In this document: in pieces, positions 18,069-28,155 of the stretch
How positions within the stretch are numbered: position 1 is the first letter of the stretch
Layout: each line of letters opens with the position of its first letter
Assembly (NCBI RefSeq): GCF_003671765.1
Contig: NZ_QPIB01000039.1
Location: forward strand, 47,590 to 111,589
Length of the DNA: 64,000 nt
Direction of reading: 5' to 3'
Origin: Xenophilus sp. E41
Lineage (GTDB): Bacteria > Pseudomonadota > Gammaproteobacteria > Burkholderiales > Burkholderiaceae_C
Notes under the pieces: generated by a model
What the model saw: the letters and a program-made list of their open reading frames with translations, nothing else
Database searches by the model: none
Told to the model about the DNA's origin: nothing
Position numbers and translations under genes: made by a program

Positions 18069-19091
18069 TCACTTCACGGGCAGGGGCATCGCCACCTTGG
18101 TGAAGAAGTCCTTGGCGTAGACGTCCTTGCACTCCACCTTCCTGGGCAGGCCCATGTAGGTGTTGACGATATCGACCGAGCCGCACATCTTCTTGTCGTC
18201 GATGAAGCCGATGCCCTGGTCGGCGTAGTTCTTCGTGCGCATCAGCTCGAAGCCCAGCAGCATGTTGGCCTTGATGATGGCGACGTCGATCTCGGGCACG
18301 CGCTTCTTGTAGATGGCCAGCGCCTCGTCGGGGTTGGCCATCACGTCGCGCCAGCCCATGTACGAGGCTTCGAGGAAGTCCTTGAGCTGCCTGGGTTTGT
18401 CCTTCATGGTCTTGTCGCTGGCCATGATCGACATCGCGTACAGGTCGAAGCCGTAGTCGGCCCAGGCCAGTCGCACCGCCTTGCCTTCGCCCATGGCCTT
18501 GTCGTAGAAGGGCTGGCCGGTGGTGTAATCGGCCACGCCGTCCATGCGCTTCTCGGCGATGGAGGCCACCTTGGCGGTCGGCTCGATGTTGACCCAGGTC
18601 ACCTTCTGCGGGTCGATCTTGTTGATGCGCGCGAAGGCCGGGAAGGCCAGGCGCTGGCTGTCGCCGGCCGGCGCGCCCACGGTCTTGCCTTCGAGGTCTG
18701 CGGGCTTGAGCAACGGCGCATCGGCGCGGCTGAAGAAGGTCATCGGCGTCTTGTCGAAGACCATGCCGACGATCTTCACGCGCGCACCGCGCGAGGTGGC
18801 CGAGATGATCGGCACCGCGTCGGCCAGGCCGACGTCGGCGCGGCCGGTGTCGACCTTGGCGATCGAATCGCCCGAGCCCTTGGACGCCTCGATGCTCACG
18901 TCCAGGCCCTTCTGCGCGTAGTAGCCCTTCTCCAGCGCCACCCAGTAGGCGGCATGGTCGCCCACCGCGAACCAGTTCAGGGCCAGCGTGAACTTCTCGC
19001 GCGGCTGCTGGGCCGATGCGGGCGCGGCGGCGAGGGCGAGCGCCATCGCACCGGCGGCGAGGGCGGACAGGGTCAGGGGGCGCAGGCTCAT
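18069..19091 (-). CDS. ABC importer periplasmic receptor (NMT1/THI5-like)
   Basis: A periplasmic substrate-binding protein of 340 residues. It has a signal peptide with likely cleavage after ASA at residue 27, and the NMT1/THI5 fold: LALNWFAVGDHAAYWVALEKGYY near the start, then GRADVGLADAVPI and WVNIEPTAKVASI. This family binds small organic compounds such as pyrimidines, sulfonates or taurine. Which one it binds here is unknown. The metabolic genes beside it are not for sulfonates or thiamine, so an organic carbon source is more likely. Confidence 0.88.
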   Translation of the reverse strand: MSLRPLTLSALAAGAMALALAAAPASAQQPREKFTLALNWFAVGDHAAYWVALEKGYYAQKGLDVSIEASKGSGDSIAKVDTGRADVGLADAVPIISATSRGARVKIVGMVFDKTPMTFFSRADAPLLKPADLEGKTVGAPAGDSQRLAFPAFARINKIDPQKVTWVNIEPTAKVASIAEKRMDGVADYTTGQPFYDKAMGEGKAVRLAWADYGFDLYAMSIMASDKTMKDKPRQLKDFLEASYMGWRDVMANPDEALAIYKKRVPEIDVAIIKANMLLGFELMRTKNYADQGIGFIDDKKMCGSVDIVNTYMGLPRKVECKDVYAKDFFTKVAMPLPVK

Positions 19092-19146
19092 GGGAACGTC
19101 CTTTCGGCTGGAGGGGCAGGAACGGGTGATGGAGAACTCGGTGCGT

Positions 19147-19917
19147 TCACGAGGCCTTGTCCTCGGCCCAGGGCGCGAGCAGGCGCGACAGGCCCGCGAC
19201 GGCGCCGTAGAGCAGCAGGCCCAGCAGCGAGATCCACACCAGCGCCGCGAAGGCGGCCGGCGTGTTCATGCTGCTCTGCGTGGTGATGATCACGTAGCCC
19301 AGGCCCTTCTGCGAGGCGACGAACTCGCCCACGATGGCGCCCACCACGGCCGAGGTGGCCGTGACCTTGAGGGCGCTGAGGATGTACGGGTACGCGTTCG
19401 GGATGCGGATCTTGACGAAGACCTTCCACTTCGGCGCGCTGAACACGCGGCCCAGGTCCACCAGGTCCTGGTCGATCTGCGTCAGGCCCACCGCGGTGTT
19501 GATCACCACCGGGAAGAAGCCGATCAGCGCGCCGATCAGCATGTTGGGCAGGATGCCGTAGCCCAGCCACATGAGGAACAGCGGCGCGATCGCGACCTTG
19601 GGCAGCGTGTTGACGAAGACGAGGAAGGGCGTGAGCGCACGCGACAGCCCCGGCGACCACGCGATCACCATGCCGAGGAAGACGCCGGCCGCGCCCGCGA
19701 GCACGAAGGCGCCGACGATCTCCACCGCGGTGATCCACGCATGGCTGAGCCAGGGAATCTCATGGCTGCCCATCGCCTCCAGCACCGCCCAGGGGCCGGG
19801 CAGCAGGTACTCGCGGATGTCGAATACCGTCACGGCGAGCTGCCACAGCGCGATGAAGGCGACGAAGATGCCCACCGCTGGGAGGTAGTGCGCCAGGGTC
19901 TTGCGGAACTTGCTCAT
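19147..19917 (-). CDS. ABC importer permease (BPD type)
   Basis: This is the inner-membrane channel subunit of the importer. The 256-residue protein has about six hydrophobic helices and the conserved cytoplasmic EAA-like loop GRVFSAPKWKVFVKIRIPNA, where the ATPase docks. It is of the SsuC/TauC type. The ATG at 19917 lies 19 bp after the aldolase stop. Only one permease is present, so the transporter is probably a homodimer of this subunit. Confidence 0.92.
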   Translation of the reverse strand: MSKFRKTLAHYLPAVGIFVAFIALWQLAVTVFDIREYLLPGPWAVLEAMGSHEIPWLSHAWITAVEIVGAFVLAGAAGVFLGMVIAWSPGLSRALTPFLVFVNTLPKVAIAPLFLMWLGYGILPNMLIGALIGFFPVVINTAVGLTQIDQDLVDLGRVFSAPKWKVFVKIRIPNAYPYILSALKVTATSAVVGAIVGEFVASQKGLGYVIITTQSSMNTPAAFAALVWISLLGLLLYGAVAGLSRLLAPWAEDKAS

Positions 19918-19936
19918 GGGCCTCGGTGTGCAGGGT

Positions 19937-21013
19937 TCAGGCCAGCCAGCGCGCGAGGTTCGCGGCCACGAAGTCGTCGTCGGCGAGGTCCGCATGCTCG
20001 GCGCACACGCGGTCGATCGCCTCGGCCTGGCCGGGACTCAGGCCCTCGTGCGGGTCCAGGCACCAGATGCCTTCGAGCAGCCCCTGGCGGCGCAGCACCT
20101 CGTGGCAGCCGGCGATGCAGCCGTGGAAGTCGTTCGCCACATCGAAGAAGGCGCTGTTGCAGTCGGTGACGCGGCTGTCCAGCGCGAGCAGTTCGGCCGG
20201 CACCTGGGCGCCGCCGGCCTGCTGGCAGCGCGCCAGCAGCTGCACCGCCTTGGACGTCCACACCGACCAATGCCCCAGCAGTCCGCCGCGAAAGCGCACC
20301 GTGACCGGCGCGCCGTCGCGCATCACCGTAAAGGGCGTGGCCAGGTCGAGCACGATGTGGTCGTCGTTGCCGGTGTAGAGCGTCACGCGCTCCTCGGCGC
20401 GCGCGGCGACCAGGCCGCGCACCACGTCGAGCGTGCGGTAGCGGTGGAAGGGCGCGACCTTGATCGCCACCACGTTCGGAATCGCCGCGAAGCGGGCCCA
20501 GAAGGCGGCGCCCAGGTCCATGCCGCCCACGGCCGGCTGCAGGTAGAAGCCGATCAGCGGCATCACCTCGGCCACTGCCTCGCAATGCGCGATCAGCGCG
20601 TCGTCGCTCTCGCCCTTCATCGCGGCCAGGCTCAGCAGCACGGCGCCGTAGCCCAGGCGGCGGGCGGTCTGTGCCTCGGCCACCGCCTGCGCGGTGCGGC
20701 CGCAGGCGCCGGCCACCAGGGCGAGTTCGCGGTCGGGCGCCCAGTCGCGCGCCGTCTCTGCGGCCAGCGACAACACGCGCTCGTACAGCCCCGCCTCGCG
20801 GATCGCGAACTGCGTGGTGTGGACGCCCACGGCCAGGCCGCCGGAACCGGCGTCGAGGTAATAGCGCGTCAGGGCGCGCTGCCGGCGCTCGTCGAGCCGG
20901 CGCTGTGCATCGAGCGCCAGCGGATGCGCGGGAATGGCCAGGCCGCGCTGCAGCAGCGCGCGCGTCTGCGCGACGAGGGAGGGCAAGGTGTCGGGGGGCA
21001 TGGAGGCACTCAT
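19937..21013 (-). CDS. Dihydrodipicolinate synthase-family aldolase/lyase
   Basis: The protein belongs to the class I aldolase family of DHDPS and N-acetylneuraminate lyase and probably forms a Schiff base with an oxo-acid. Visible elements in its 358 residues are the GGLAVGVHTTQF strand near residue 58, the LIGFYLQPAVGG region, and the lysine in VVAIKVAPF that would form the Schiff base. It is longer than DapA (about 290) and lacks its usual N-terminal block. The lysine pathway role is unlikely here, since the neighbours are an importer, an epimerase and an enolase-superfamily protein. It overlaps the GNAT stop by 4 bp. Confidence 0.8.
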   Translation of the reverse strand: MSASMPPDTLPSLVAQTRALLQRGLAIPAHPLALDAQRRLDERRQRALTRYYLDAGSGGLAVGVHTTQFAIREAGLYERVLSLAAETARDWAPDRELALVAGACGRTAQAVAEAQTARRLGYGAVLLSLAAMKGESDDALIAHCEAVAEVMPLIGFYLQPAVGGMDLGAAFWARFAAIPNVVAIKVAPFHRYRTLDVVRGLVAARAEERVTLYTGNDDHIVLDLATPFTVMRDGAPVTVRFRGGLLGHWSVWTSKAVQLLARCQQAGGAQVPAELLALDSRVTDCNSAFFDVANDFHGCIAGCHEVLRRQGLLEGIWCLDPHEGLSPGQAEAIDRVCAEHADLADDDFVAANLARWLA

Positions 21014-21900
21014 CCGAATTCGGGGCCGGCAACGGCGAAAAGCGAGGACGGCGCCTCGGCCAGGTAGGGCGGCAGCTGCGCACGCAGCGCCATGCGCATG
21101 AAGGACCGCTGCAGGCGAAAGCCATGCGCGATCAACCAGCCCGAGAGCGCTTCGCGCGCGTCGGGCACGTCGATGAAGACCGGCCCGGGCGTGGCCGCCA
21201 GGGCCGCACGCAACAACCCGATCGCCTGCGCGTCGCCGGCGGCGACCAGCGGGCCGATCTGCGCGGCACGCCGCCCTTCACGCGCAATGACGAAGCCGGT
21301 GGCAAGGCCGCGGGCGTCATCGAGGCGCCAGGCGCGGCTGCCTTGCCGCCCCGCCAGGCTGGCCAGCAGCGCCGCGCGGCCCAGGCCGCAGGCCTGCGTG
21401 TCGAGGGCCATGCAGTCCGCCAGCTCGTCCTGCGTGGCCTCGCGCACGCGCGGATCGACGGCCTCGGCCGCCGTGCTCGCCGCGGCGTCGCGCTCCCAGC
21501 GCGAGAAGCCGAAGCCGCGCAGGAAGCCGAGCTTGCGGTACACCGCCTCGCCAGCCGGCGTCGCGTCCAGCGTCGGCACCATCCGGCGGGCGCGCAGCGA
21601 CTCGATGCACTGCGCAAGCAGCCGTGTCGCCAGCCCGCGGTGCTGCCAGGCCGGGTCGACCAGCACCATCGAGATCCAGGCATGGCCGCCCTCGTAGGGC
21701 AGCGTCGCCGCGGTCGCGACCAGTTCGCTGCGCGCGGTGCGCAGGCCGATCGCCTCGCCTTGCGCGATGAAGAGCGCCCAGTCGTCGGTGGTCTGGTTCC
21801 AGCCCGCCGCGGACGACAGCCCCACGCCCGCGAAGACGTCGGCCGCCGCCAGGCACACCGACTGCAGCGCCTCGGCCTCGACGGCCTCAGAAGGCGCCAT
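21010..21900 (-). CDS. GNAT-family N-acetyltransferase
   Basis: This probably transfers an acetyl group from acetyl-CoA to an amine or related substrate. The 296-residue protein has the GNAT acetyl-CoA-binding motif as VLVDPAWQHRGLATRLLAQC (the Q/R-x-x-G-x-A pattern) at about residues 79-98. A second, degenerate domain follows (about 150-290) with a further WLIAHGF helix, so it resembles two-domain GNATs. Substrate unknown. It overlaps the epimerase end by 14 bp and the aldolase start by 4 bp, which indicates tight co-translation. Confidence 0.8.
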   Translation of the reverse strand: MAPSEAVEAEALQSVCLAAADVFAGVGLSSAAGWNQTTDDWALFIAQGEAIGLRTARSELVATAATLPYEGGHAWISMVLVDPAWQHRGLATRLLAQCIESLRARRMVPTLDATPAGEAVYRKLGFLRGFGFSRWERDAAASTAAEAVDPRVREATQDELADCMALDTQACGLGRAALLASLAGRQGSRAWRLDDARGLATGFVIAREGRRAAQIGPLVAAGDAQAIGLLRAALAATPGPVFIDVPDAREALSGWLIAHGFRLQRSFMRMALRAQLPPYLAEAPSSLFAVAGPEFG

Positions 21901-22966
21901 CGCGCACCTCGAACTTGGTGGGCTTGTTGAAGCTCTCGCGTTCGTGCTTCACCCAGTCGGTTACCCAGTCGAGCATCGCGCCCAGCGGCACCACCGGGTA
22001 GCCGAAGAGCCGGTTGGCCAGCGTCGTGTCCGACAGCAGCGCAGTGGGCGCCTCCTGGCCCGTCACCTTCGGCTCCACGCCGAGGCGGCGCGCGAACTCG
22101 GCGACCAGCCAGCGCACCGAGATCGTCTCCGGGCCGGTGCAGTTGATCGGCGTGGGCGGCACGGTGCAATGCCGCAGGCTGCGCAGCACCTGGGCATTGG
22201 CGTCGCCCTGCCAGATCACGTTGACGTGCCCCATCGTGAGGTCGACCGCCTCGCCGCGGTGCACCTTCGAGCAGATGTCGAAGAGCACGCCGTAGCGCAT
22301 ATCGATGGCGTAGTTCAGGCGGAACAGCCGCCCCGGCGTGCCGTGCCTGGCGCCGAAGTACTCGAACATGCGCTCGCGGCCGATGCACGACTGCGCGTAT
22401 TCGCCGATCGGCGCCGGGGTGCCGAGCTCGCTCGCGCCCTGCCGCCCTACGGGCGTGAGCGCATACACGTTACCGGTGGAGAAGGCCACGATGCGCGCAT
22501 CGCGAAAGGTGTCGGCCACCAGCGCCGGCACGTGCGTGTTCATGGCCCAGGTCAGGGCCTGGTTGCCGCTGGCGCCGAACTTGTGGCCGGCGGCGAAGAC
22601 GATGTTGGGCACGCGCGGCAGCGCTTCGAGCGCGGCCCGGTCGAGCAGGTCGCAGGCGATGGTCTCGATGCCCCAGCCCTCGAGCCGCTCGCGCACCGCC
22701 GGGTCGCTGAAACGGGCGACGCCGATCACGCGCTTGTGCGGCGCCGCGTTCTTGGCCAGGCGCGCGAGCGTGGGGCCCATCTTGCCGGCCACGCCCAGGA
22801 TCATCAGGTCGCCCTCGACCTGCGCCAGGTCGTCGACGAGAGCCTGCGTGGGACGCGCGAGGAAGTCGTCGAGCGCCTCGACCGACGCGAAGGCCGCCGG
22901 GAGCTGCGCCGGGTCCAGCAGGGAAACGGGCGCGTTCTGCGGGCGCTGCGCGGTGGCGATCGACAT
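21887..22966 (-). CDS. NAD-dependent epimerase/dehydratase (extended SDR)
   Basis: An NAD(P)-dependent sugar-nucleotide or aldonate-type oxidoreductase of the extended short-chain dehydrogenase family. In its 359 residues the nucleotide-binding loop is GVAGKMG (about 70-76), and the catalytic region shows AFSTGNVY and an S-C-I-G-R-E-R segment where many relatives have YxxxK. The canonical Tyr-x-x-x-Lys pair is therefore not obvious, so activity is uncertain. It is the first gene of the seven-gene operon and starts 30 bp downstream of the predicted transcription start. Confidence 0.8.
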   Translation of the reverse strand: MSIATAQRPQNAPVSLLDPAQLPAAFASVEALDDFLARPTQALVDDLAQVEGDLMILGVAGKMGPTLARLAKNAAPHKRVIGVARFSDPAVRERLEGWGIETIACDLLDRAALEALPRVPNIVFAAGHKFGASGNQALTWAMNTHVPALVADTFRDARIVAFSTGNVYALTPVGRQGASELGTPAPIGEYAQSCIGRERMFEYFGARHGTPGRLFRLNYAIDMRYGVLFDICSKVHRGEAVDLTMGHVNVIWQGDANAQVLRSLRHCTVPPTPINCTGPETISVRWLVAEFARRLGVEPKVTGQEAPTALLSDTTLANRLFGYPVVPLGAMLDWVTDWVKHERESFNKPTKFEVRDGAF

Positions 22967-23001
22967 GGCTCGAAACTCCAGAAATCGTGTGCGTTGGAAC
23001 A

Positions 23002-23042
23002 AGCTTAGGCGGCGCTTGCGCAGGTGTCAACCGTTTGGTTGA
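23002..23042 (-). promoter_or_regulatory. Epimerase-operon promoter with TetR-type operator
   Basis: On the minus strand the promoter has a perfect TTGACA (plus 23025-23030), a 17-bp spacer and TAAGCT (23002-23007). The palindrome TCAACCAAACGGTTGA (23027-23042) overlaps the -35 box. Repressor bound there would block RNA polymerase. The TetR gene directly upstream is the obvious candidate. Confidence 0.75.
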
Positions 23043-23114
23043 AAAAGGGCGAGCGCTTGGCTTTGCCGCTTCGAGGCGCGGCCGAAGGCGTGAGGGTTTG
23101 GAGCGGCCGCCCGC

Positions 23115-23762
23115 TCAGGGCCGCAGGCCGGCCATGGCGAAGTCGACCACGTGCCGCCGGTACGACTCGACCGCGCGGCCCTCGGTCAGGTCGCGGCCGA
23201 AGATGGACGAGAGCGTGAGCCGGTTCGAGAAAAAGAAGTACGACATGCCCGCCACCGACACGTACAGCTCCACCGGGTCGATGCCCTTGCGGAAGAGCTT
23301 GGCGGCGATGCCGCGCTCGAGCGTTCGAGCGATGAGCTCGATCAATGGCGAGTTGGTTTCGCGGATGGCGCGCGAGTCGCGCACGTGCACGGCGCCGTGC
23401 GCGTTCTCGTGGTTCAGCAGGCCGATGAAGTCGGGATGCCGCGCCAGGTAGTCGAAAGAGAAGCCGATCAGCGCCGCCATGGCCTCGGCCGGCGCCATGT
23501 CGCCCAGGTGCAGGTCGCGCTCGAGCGAGCGGATCTCGCTGTAGACCACCTCGAGCGCGGTGCGGTAGAGGTCTTCCTTGCTGCCGTAGTAGTAGTAGAT
23601 GAGCTGCTTGTTGACGCCCGCGCGCGCCGCGATCTCGTTCACGCGCGCGCCGGCCAGGCCCTTGGCGGCGAACTCCGCACGTGCCGCCTCCAGGATGGCG
23701 GCACGTGCGGCGCCCTGCTCCGGATCGTGGGGCGAGGCGGCGGCTGCGCGGCGGGACGGCAT
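23115..23762 (-). CDS. TetR-family transcriptional regulator
   Basis: A 215-residue one-component repressor. The N-terminal helix-turn-helix is clear (about residues 15-65), with [44 protein letters not shown] (quoted in parts: [20 protein letters not shown]). The remaining helices form the ligand and dimer domain. The start at 23762 (ATG) avoids a proline-rich upstream extension. It sits just upstream of the operon promoter whose -35 box carries a palindrome, so it likely represses the epimerase-ABC operon in response to the imported compound or a derivative. Confidence 0.88.
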   Translation of the reverse strand: MPSRRAAAASPHDPEQGAARAAILEAARAEFAAKGLAGARVNEIAARAGVNKQLIYYYYGSKEDLYRTALEVVYSEIRSLERDLHLGDMAPAEAMAALIGFSFDYLARHPDFIGLLNHENAHGAVHVRDSRAIRETNSPLIELIARTLERGIAAKLFRKGIDPVELYVSVAGMSYFFFSNRLTLSSIFGRDLTEGRAVESYRRHVVDFAMAGLRP

Positions 23763-23949
23763 GGAAGCGGCGGGACGAAACGGTCGGGGGAGCGCGATTA
23801 TCCGCGCGCACCCCGGGGGCGGCGGGGCCGGCGGCATCGGAGTAGGATCGCGAGTTCTGCCCGCCGGCCCGCGCCGCGCGGCCCACGCCCCCGGGGCAGT
23901 CCCGCTTTCGCTTCTCCCTGACATTCACGGACCCAAGGAACGACGCTTC

Positions 23950-25386
23950 ATGACCTACCCCAACACCCAACTGCTGATCGCCAACGAATGGGTCGACGCC
24001 CAGGGCGGCAAGACCCTCGACGTGCTCAACCCCGCCACCGGCAAGACCATCGGCACCGTGGCCCATGCGGCCATCGCCGACCTGGACCGCGCGCTGGCCG
24101 CGGCACAGAAGGGCTTCGAGGTGTGGCGCGACACCTCGGTGTACGAGCGTGCGGCCGTCATGCGCCGTGCCGCTGCACTGCTGCGCGAGCGCGCCGAGGA
24201 GATCGCCCGCCTGCTGACGCAGGAACAGGGCAAGCCCCTGGGCGAAGCCAAGGTCGAGGTGAACGCCGGCGCCGAGATCATCGAATGGTTCGCCGACGAG
24301 GGCCGCCGCGTGTACGGCCGCATCGTTCCCGGCCGCAACCTGGCCGCGACGCAGATGGTGCTCAAGGAGCCCGTGGGCCCGGTGGCGGCCTTCACGCCCT
24401 GGAACTTCCCCATCAACCAGATCGTGCGCAAGATCGGCGCCGCGCTGGCCACCGGCTGCTCCTTCCTGTGCAAGGCGCCGGAGGAAACGCCCGCCTCGCC
24501 CGCCGCCCTGCTCAAGTGCTTCGTCGACGCCGGCATTCCGCCCGGCGTGGTGGGCCTGGTGTTCGGCAACCCGGCCGAGATCTCCAACTACCTGATCCCC
24601 CACCCGATCATCCGCAAGGTGACCTTCACCGGCTCCACCGCCGTGGGCAAGCAGCTGGCCGCGCTGGCCGGCCAGCACATGAAGCGCGTGACCATGGAAC
24701 TGGGCGGCCACGCCCCGGTCATCGTGGCCGAGGACGCCGACGTGTCCCTGGCCGTCAAGGCCGCCGGTGCCGCCAAATTCCGCAACGCGGGGCAGGTCTG
24801 CATCTCGCCGACGCGCTTCCTGGTGCATTCGAGCATCCAGGAGGAATTCACCAAGGCCTTCGTCGCCTACACGCAGAAGCTCAAGCTGGGCGACGGCCTG
24901 GCCGAAGGCACCACGCTGGGCCCGCTGGCCAACGCCCGCCGCGTGACGGCCATGGCCGGCGTGGTGGAAGACGCGCGCAAGCGCGGCGCCGAGGTGCTGA
25001 CCGGCGGCGAGCGCGTGGGCGACACGGGCAACTTCTTCGCGCCCACCATCATCAGCAACCTGCCGCTGGAGTCCGACCTGTTCAACAACGAGCCCTTCGG
25101 TCCGATCGCCGGCATCCGCGCCTTCGACCGCCTGGAGGACGCCATCGCCGAAGCCAACCGCCTGCCCTACGGCCTGGCCTCGTACGCGTACACCAAGTCG
25201 TTCAAGAACGTGCAGCTGCTGGCCAACAAGGTCGAGGCCGGCATGGTCTGGATCAACCAGCCCGCCCTGCCCTCGGCCGAGCTGCCCTTCGGCGGCATCA
25301 AGGACTCGGGCTACGGCACCGAGGGCGGCCCCGAGGCAATGGAGGCGTACCTCAACACCAAGTCGGTGGCGGTGGTCGGGGTCTGA
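23950..25386 (+). CDS. gabD: NAD(P)-dependent succinate-semialdehyde-type dehydrogenase
   Basis: This aldehyde dehydrogenase oxidises a short aldehyde, most likely succinate semialdehyde, to the acid. The 478-residue protein has the cofactor strand [12 protein letters not shown], the general base E250 in MELGGHAP, and the nucleophile C284 in GQVCISPTR. It also has the ENEPFGP-like NNEPFGP motif. GabD-like features and length fit, but related glutarate- or glycolaldehyde-type enzymes cannot be excluded, so the symbol is a family label. It is divergent from the TetR gene and ends in a strong terminator. Confidence 0.85.
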   Translation: MTYPNTQLLIANEWVDAQGGKTLDVLNPATGKTIGTVAHAAIADLDRALAAAQKGFEVWRDTSVYERAAVMRRAAALLRERAEEIARLLTQEQGKPLGEAKVEVNAGAEIIEWFADEGRRVYGRIVPGRNLAATQMVLKEPVGPVAAFTPWNFPINQIVRKIGAALATGCSFLCKAPEETPASPAALLKCFVDAGIPPGVVGLVFGNPAEISNYLIPHPIIRKVTFTGSTAVGKQLAALAGQHMKRVTMELGGHAPVIVAEDADVSLAVKAAGAAKFRNAGQVCISPTRFLVHSSIQEEFTKAFVAYTQKLKLGDGLAEGTTLGPLANARRVTAMAGVVEDARKRGAEVLTGGERVGDTGNFFAPTIISNLPLESDLFNNEPFGPIAGIRAFDRLEDAIAEANRLPYGLASYAYTKSFKNVQLLANKVEAGMVWINQPALPSAELPFGGIKDSGYGTEGGPEAMEAYLNTKSVAVVGV

Positions 25387-25412
25387 CCGAGCACGCGGCG
25401 CACGCGCCATGC

Positions 25413-25443
25413 AAAACGCCGGCCCCAGGGCCGGCGTTTTTCA
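25413..25443. terminator. Bidirectional intrinsic terminator
   Basis: AAAACGCCGGCC (25413-25424) and GGCCGGCGTTTT (25429-25440) pair perfectly around CCAG, with T-runs on both strands. It serves the dehydrogenase on the plus strand and the Bug receptor on the minus strand. Confidence 0.92.
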
Positions 25444-25466
25444 TTGGAGCGTGAGGTGACGGCGCC

Positions 25467-26441
25467 TCACTGCGGCTTGGCCAGCCCCAGCTTGTCGATG
25501 ACGGCCTTCTCGCGCTGCACCGTGTTCTGTGCGAACTTCGCGTAGTCGGCGCTGTTCATGTAGATGGGCTGCATGTCGTACTTGGCCAGCGTGGCGACGT
25601 AGCTGGGGTCTTCCATCGCCTTCTTGAAGGCGTCGTGCAGGCGCTTGACCACCTCGGGCGGCGTGCCCTTGGGCGCGCCGATGCCGAAGGGCGAGTTCTG
25701 CACGATGTCGTAGCCCAGCTCCTTGAGCGTGGGCGCATCGGGGAACTTGGCCAGGCGCTTGTCGCCCCAGGTGTTGAGCACGCGCAGCTTGCCGGCCTCC
25801 ACCTGCGGCGCGAAGCCGGTCGAATCGGCCGCGGCCATCACATGGCCCGCGAGCACCGACTGCATCAGCTCGGCGCTGCCCTTGTAGGGGATGTGCTGCA
25901 GCTCGATGCCGGCCTGCTGCGCCACGATCTCCGTCGTGAGGTGCGGACTGGTCAGCGTGCCGGTGGAACCATAGCTGAGCTTGCCCGGGTTGGCCTTGGC
26001 GTAGGCGACGAAGTCGGCCCAGGTCTTGAGCGGGCTGTCGGTCGGCACCACGATGCCGAAGGCGTAGCCCGTGACGTTGATGACGTAGCTGATGTCCTTG
26101 ACCGGGTCCCAGTTGATCTTCGTGGTGTAGCCCAGGCGGAATACGCCCAGCGGGATCTGCGCGATCGTGTAGCCGTCGGCCGGCGCCGTCTGCAGCTGTT
26201 GCGCCGGCAGCGTGCCGCCCGCGCCGGGCTTGTTCTCGATGATGACCGGGTGGCCCAGCACGCGCGCGGCGTTGTCGGCCAGCGAGCGCATCGTGATGTC
26301 GGTGGGCCCGCCAGCGGGGAAGGCGATCACCAGCTTGATGGGCTTTTCGGGAAAGGTCTTCCAGGCCTGGGCGTGGGCGTGGGGTGCGGCGAGGCAGACG
26401 GCGGCCATCGCGGCGGCGCCCAGCAGGGAACGACGGAACAT
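25467..26441 (-). CDS. Bug-family (TctC) periplasmic receptor
   Basis: A periplasmic solute receptor of the Bug family, which is strongly expanded in Burkholderiales and binds carboxylates or amino acids. The 324-residue protein has a signal peptide ending near AHA at residue 24. It has the family blocks KPIKLVIAFPAGGPTD, VIIENKPGAGG, and GYTIAQIPLG. No tctA or tctB membrane genes are adjacent, so it is an orphan receptor, which is common for this family. The ATG at 26441 gives the signal peptide; the longer frame upstream lacks family features. Confidence 0.92.
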   Translation of the reverse strand: MFRRSLLGAAAMAAVCLAAPHAHAQAWKTFPEKPIKLVIAFPAGGPTDITMRSLADNAARVLGHPVIIENKPGAGGTLPAQQLQTAPADGYTIAQIPLGVFRLGYTTKINWDPVKDISYVINVTGYAFGIVVPTDSPLKTWADFVAYAKANPGKLSYGSTGTLTSPHLTTEIVAQQAGIELQHIPYKGSAELMQSVLAGHVMAAADSTGFAPQVEAGKLRVLNTWGDKRLAKFPDAPTLKELGYDIVQNSPFGIGAPKGTPPEVVKRLHDAFKKAMEDPSYVATLAKYDMQPIYMNSADYAKFAQNTVQREKAVIDKLGLAKPQ

Positions 26442-26544
26442 GGGGGTGGTGTCTCCCGGTGTGTGGAGTTGGAACGAAGGCGCCATTGGGCCGGCCCGGC
26501 TCCGATGCGGCAATCGGTGAAGTCCCGGGCCGTGTCGCGTTGGC

Positions 26545-26611
26545 GATGCTCTCATTTCGATAGCTGCCAGTGCCCGCCGCACGGGCGCTGCAGACCGATT
26601 TGGCTTGAAGC
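26545..26611. repeat. Family A palindromic repeat, copy 4 (inverse orientation)
   Basis: Reading the minus strand gives CTTCAAGCCAAATCGGTC, a CAGCGCCCGTG core, and CAGCTATCGAAATGAGAGC. This is the closest copy here to the apparent consensus. It lies in the 203-bp gap between the Bug receptor gene and the deacetylase-like gene, where nothing else was recognised. Confidence 0.85.
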
Positions 26612-26644
26612 CCAAGCCCCTGTGCCCACACCGGGCATGCGACG

Positions 26645-27697
<1,053 letters not shown>

Positions 27698-27719
27698 GCA
27701 GTTGCTCCTGTCAGCGCGC

Positions 27720-28001
27720 TCAGGCCGTATCGTTGCGCGCGGACCGCGCACGTCGGTCGTCGCGCAGCATGAACAGGTACAGGCTCTCGACCTTCTCGCG
27801 CGCCCACGGCGTCTTGCGCAGGAACTTGAGGCTGGACGAGATGCTCGGGTCGGCGGTGAAGCAGCGGATGGGAATGCGCGCACCCAGTTCGGCCCAGCCG
27901 TAGCGCGCCACCAGCGCCGTGACGATGGCCTCCAGCGTGAGGCCGTGCAGCGGGTTGCGCGGCTGCGCGGGCGGCGGTGCGGGCGGGGGCGTGTCGGTCA
28001 T
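27720..28001 (-). CDS. VF530/DUF2132 family small DNA-binding-like protein
   Basis: The 93-residue protein contains the complete VF530 domain: [48 protein letters not shown]. The family has a helical fold and unknown cellular role. An N-terminal proline/alanine-rich segment precedes it. The ATG at 28001 (MTDTPPP) was chosen; another ATG at 28010 is possible. It is followed by the deacetylase-like gene. Confidence 0.88.
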   Translation of the reverse strand: MTDTPPPAPPPAQPRNPLHGLTLEAIVTALVARYGWAELGARIPIRCFTADPSISSSLKFLRKTPWAREKVESLYLFMLRDDRRARSARNDTA

Positions 28002-28070
28002 CGGAAACATTCTCGCGTGCGCGCGGGCGCGCCCTGCGCGAGACCTCACCCTGGTCCGGAGGCCTGAAAG

Positions 28071-28143
28071 ACGAAAGTGCAATCGGCCGCCAGCCCCCGT
28101 CCCGTGGGCGCTGGCGCCAAACTCGTCACGAACGTGACGATCC
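28071..28143. repeat. Family E repeat, copy 1
   Basis: GAAAGTGCAATCGGCC begins the unit and CGTCACGAACGTGACGAT ends it, with a GCGCTGG-type hairpin between. The same order recurs at 45121-45190. The left half resembles family A; the right half is different. It lies between the uvrA end and the VF530 gene. Confidence 0.75.
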
Positions 28144-28155
28144 CGAAAAGCCGCT

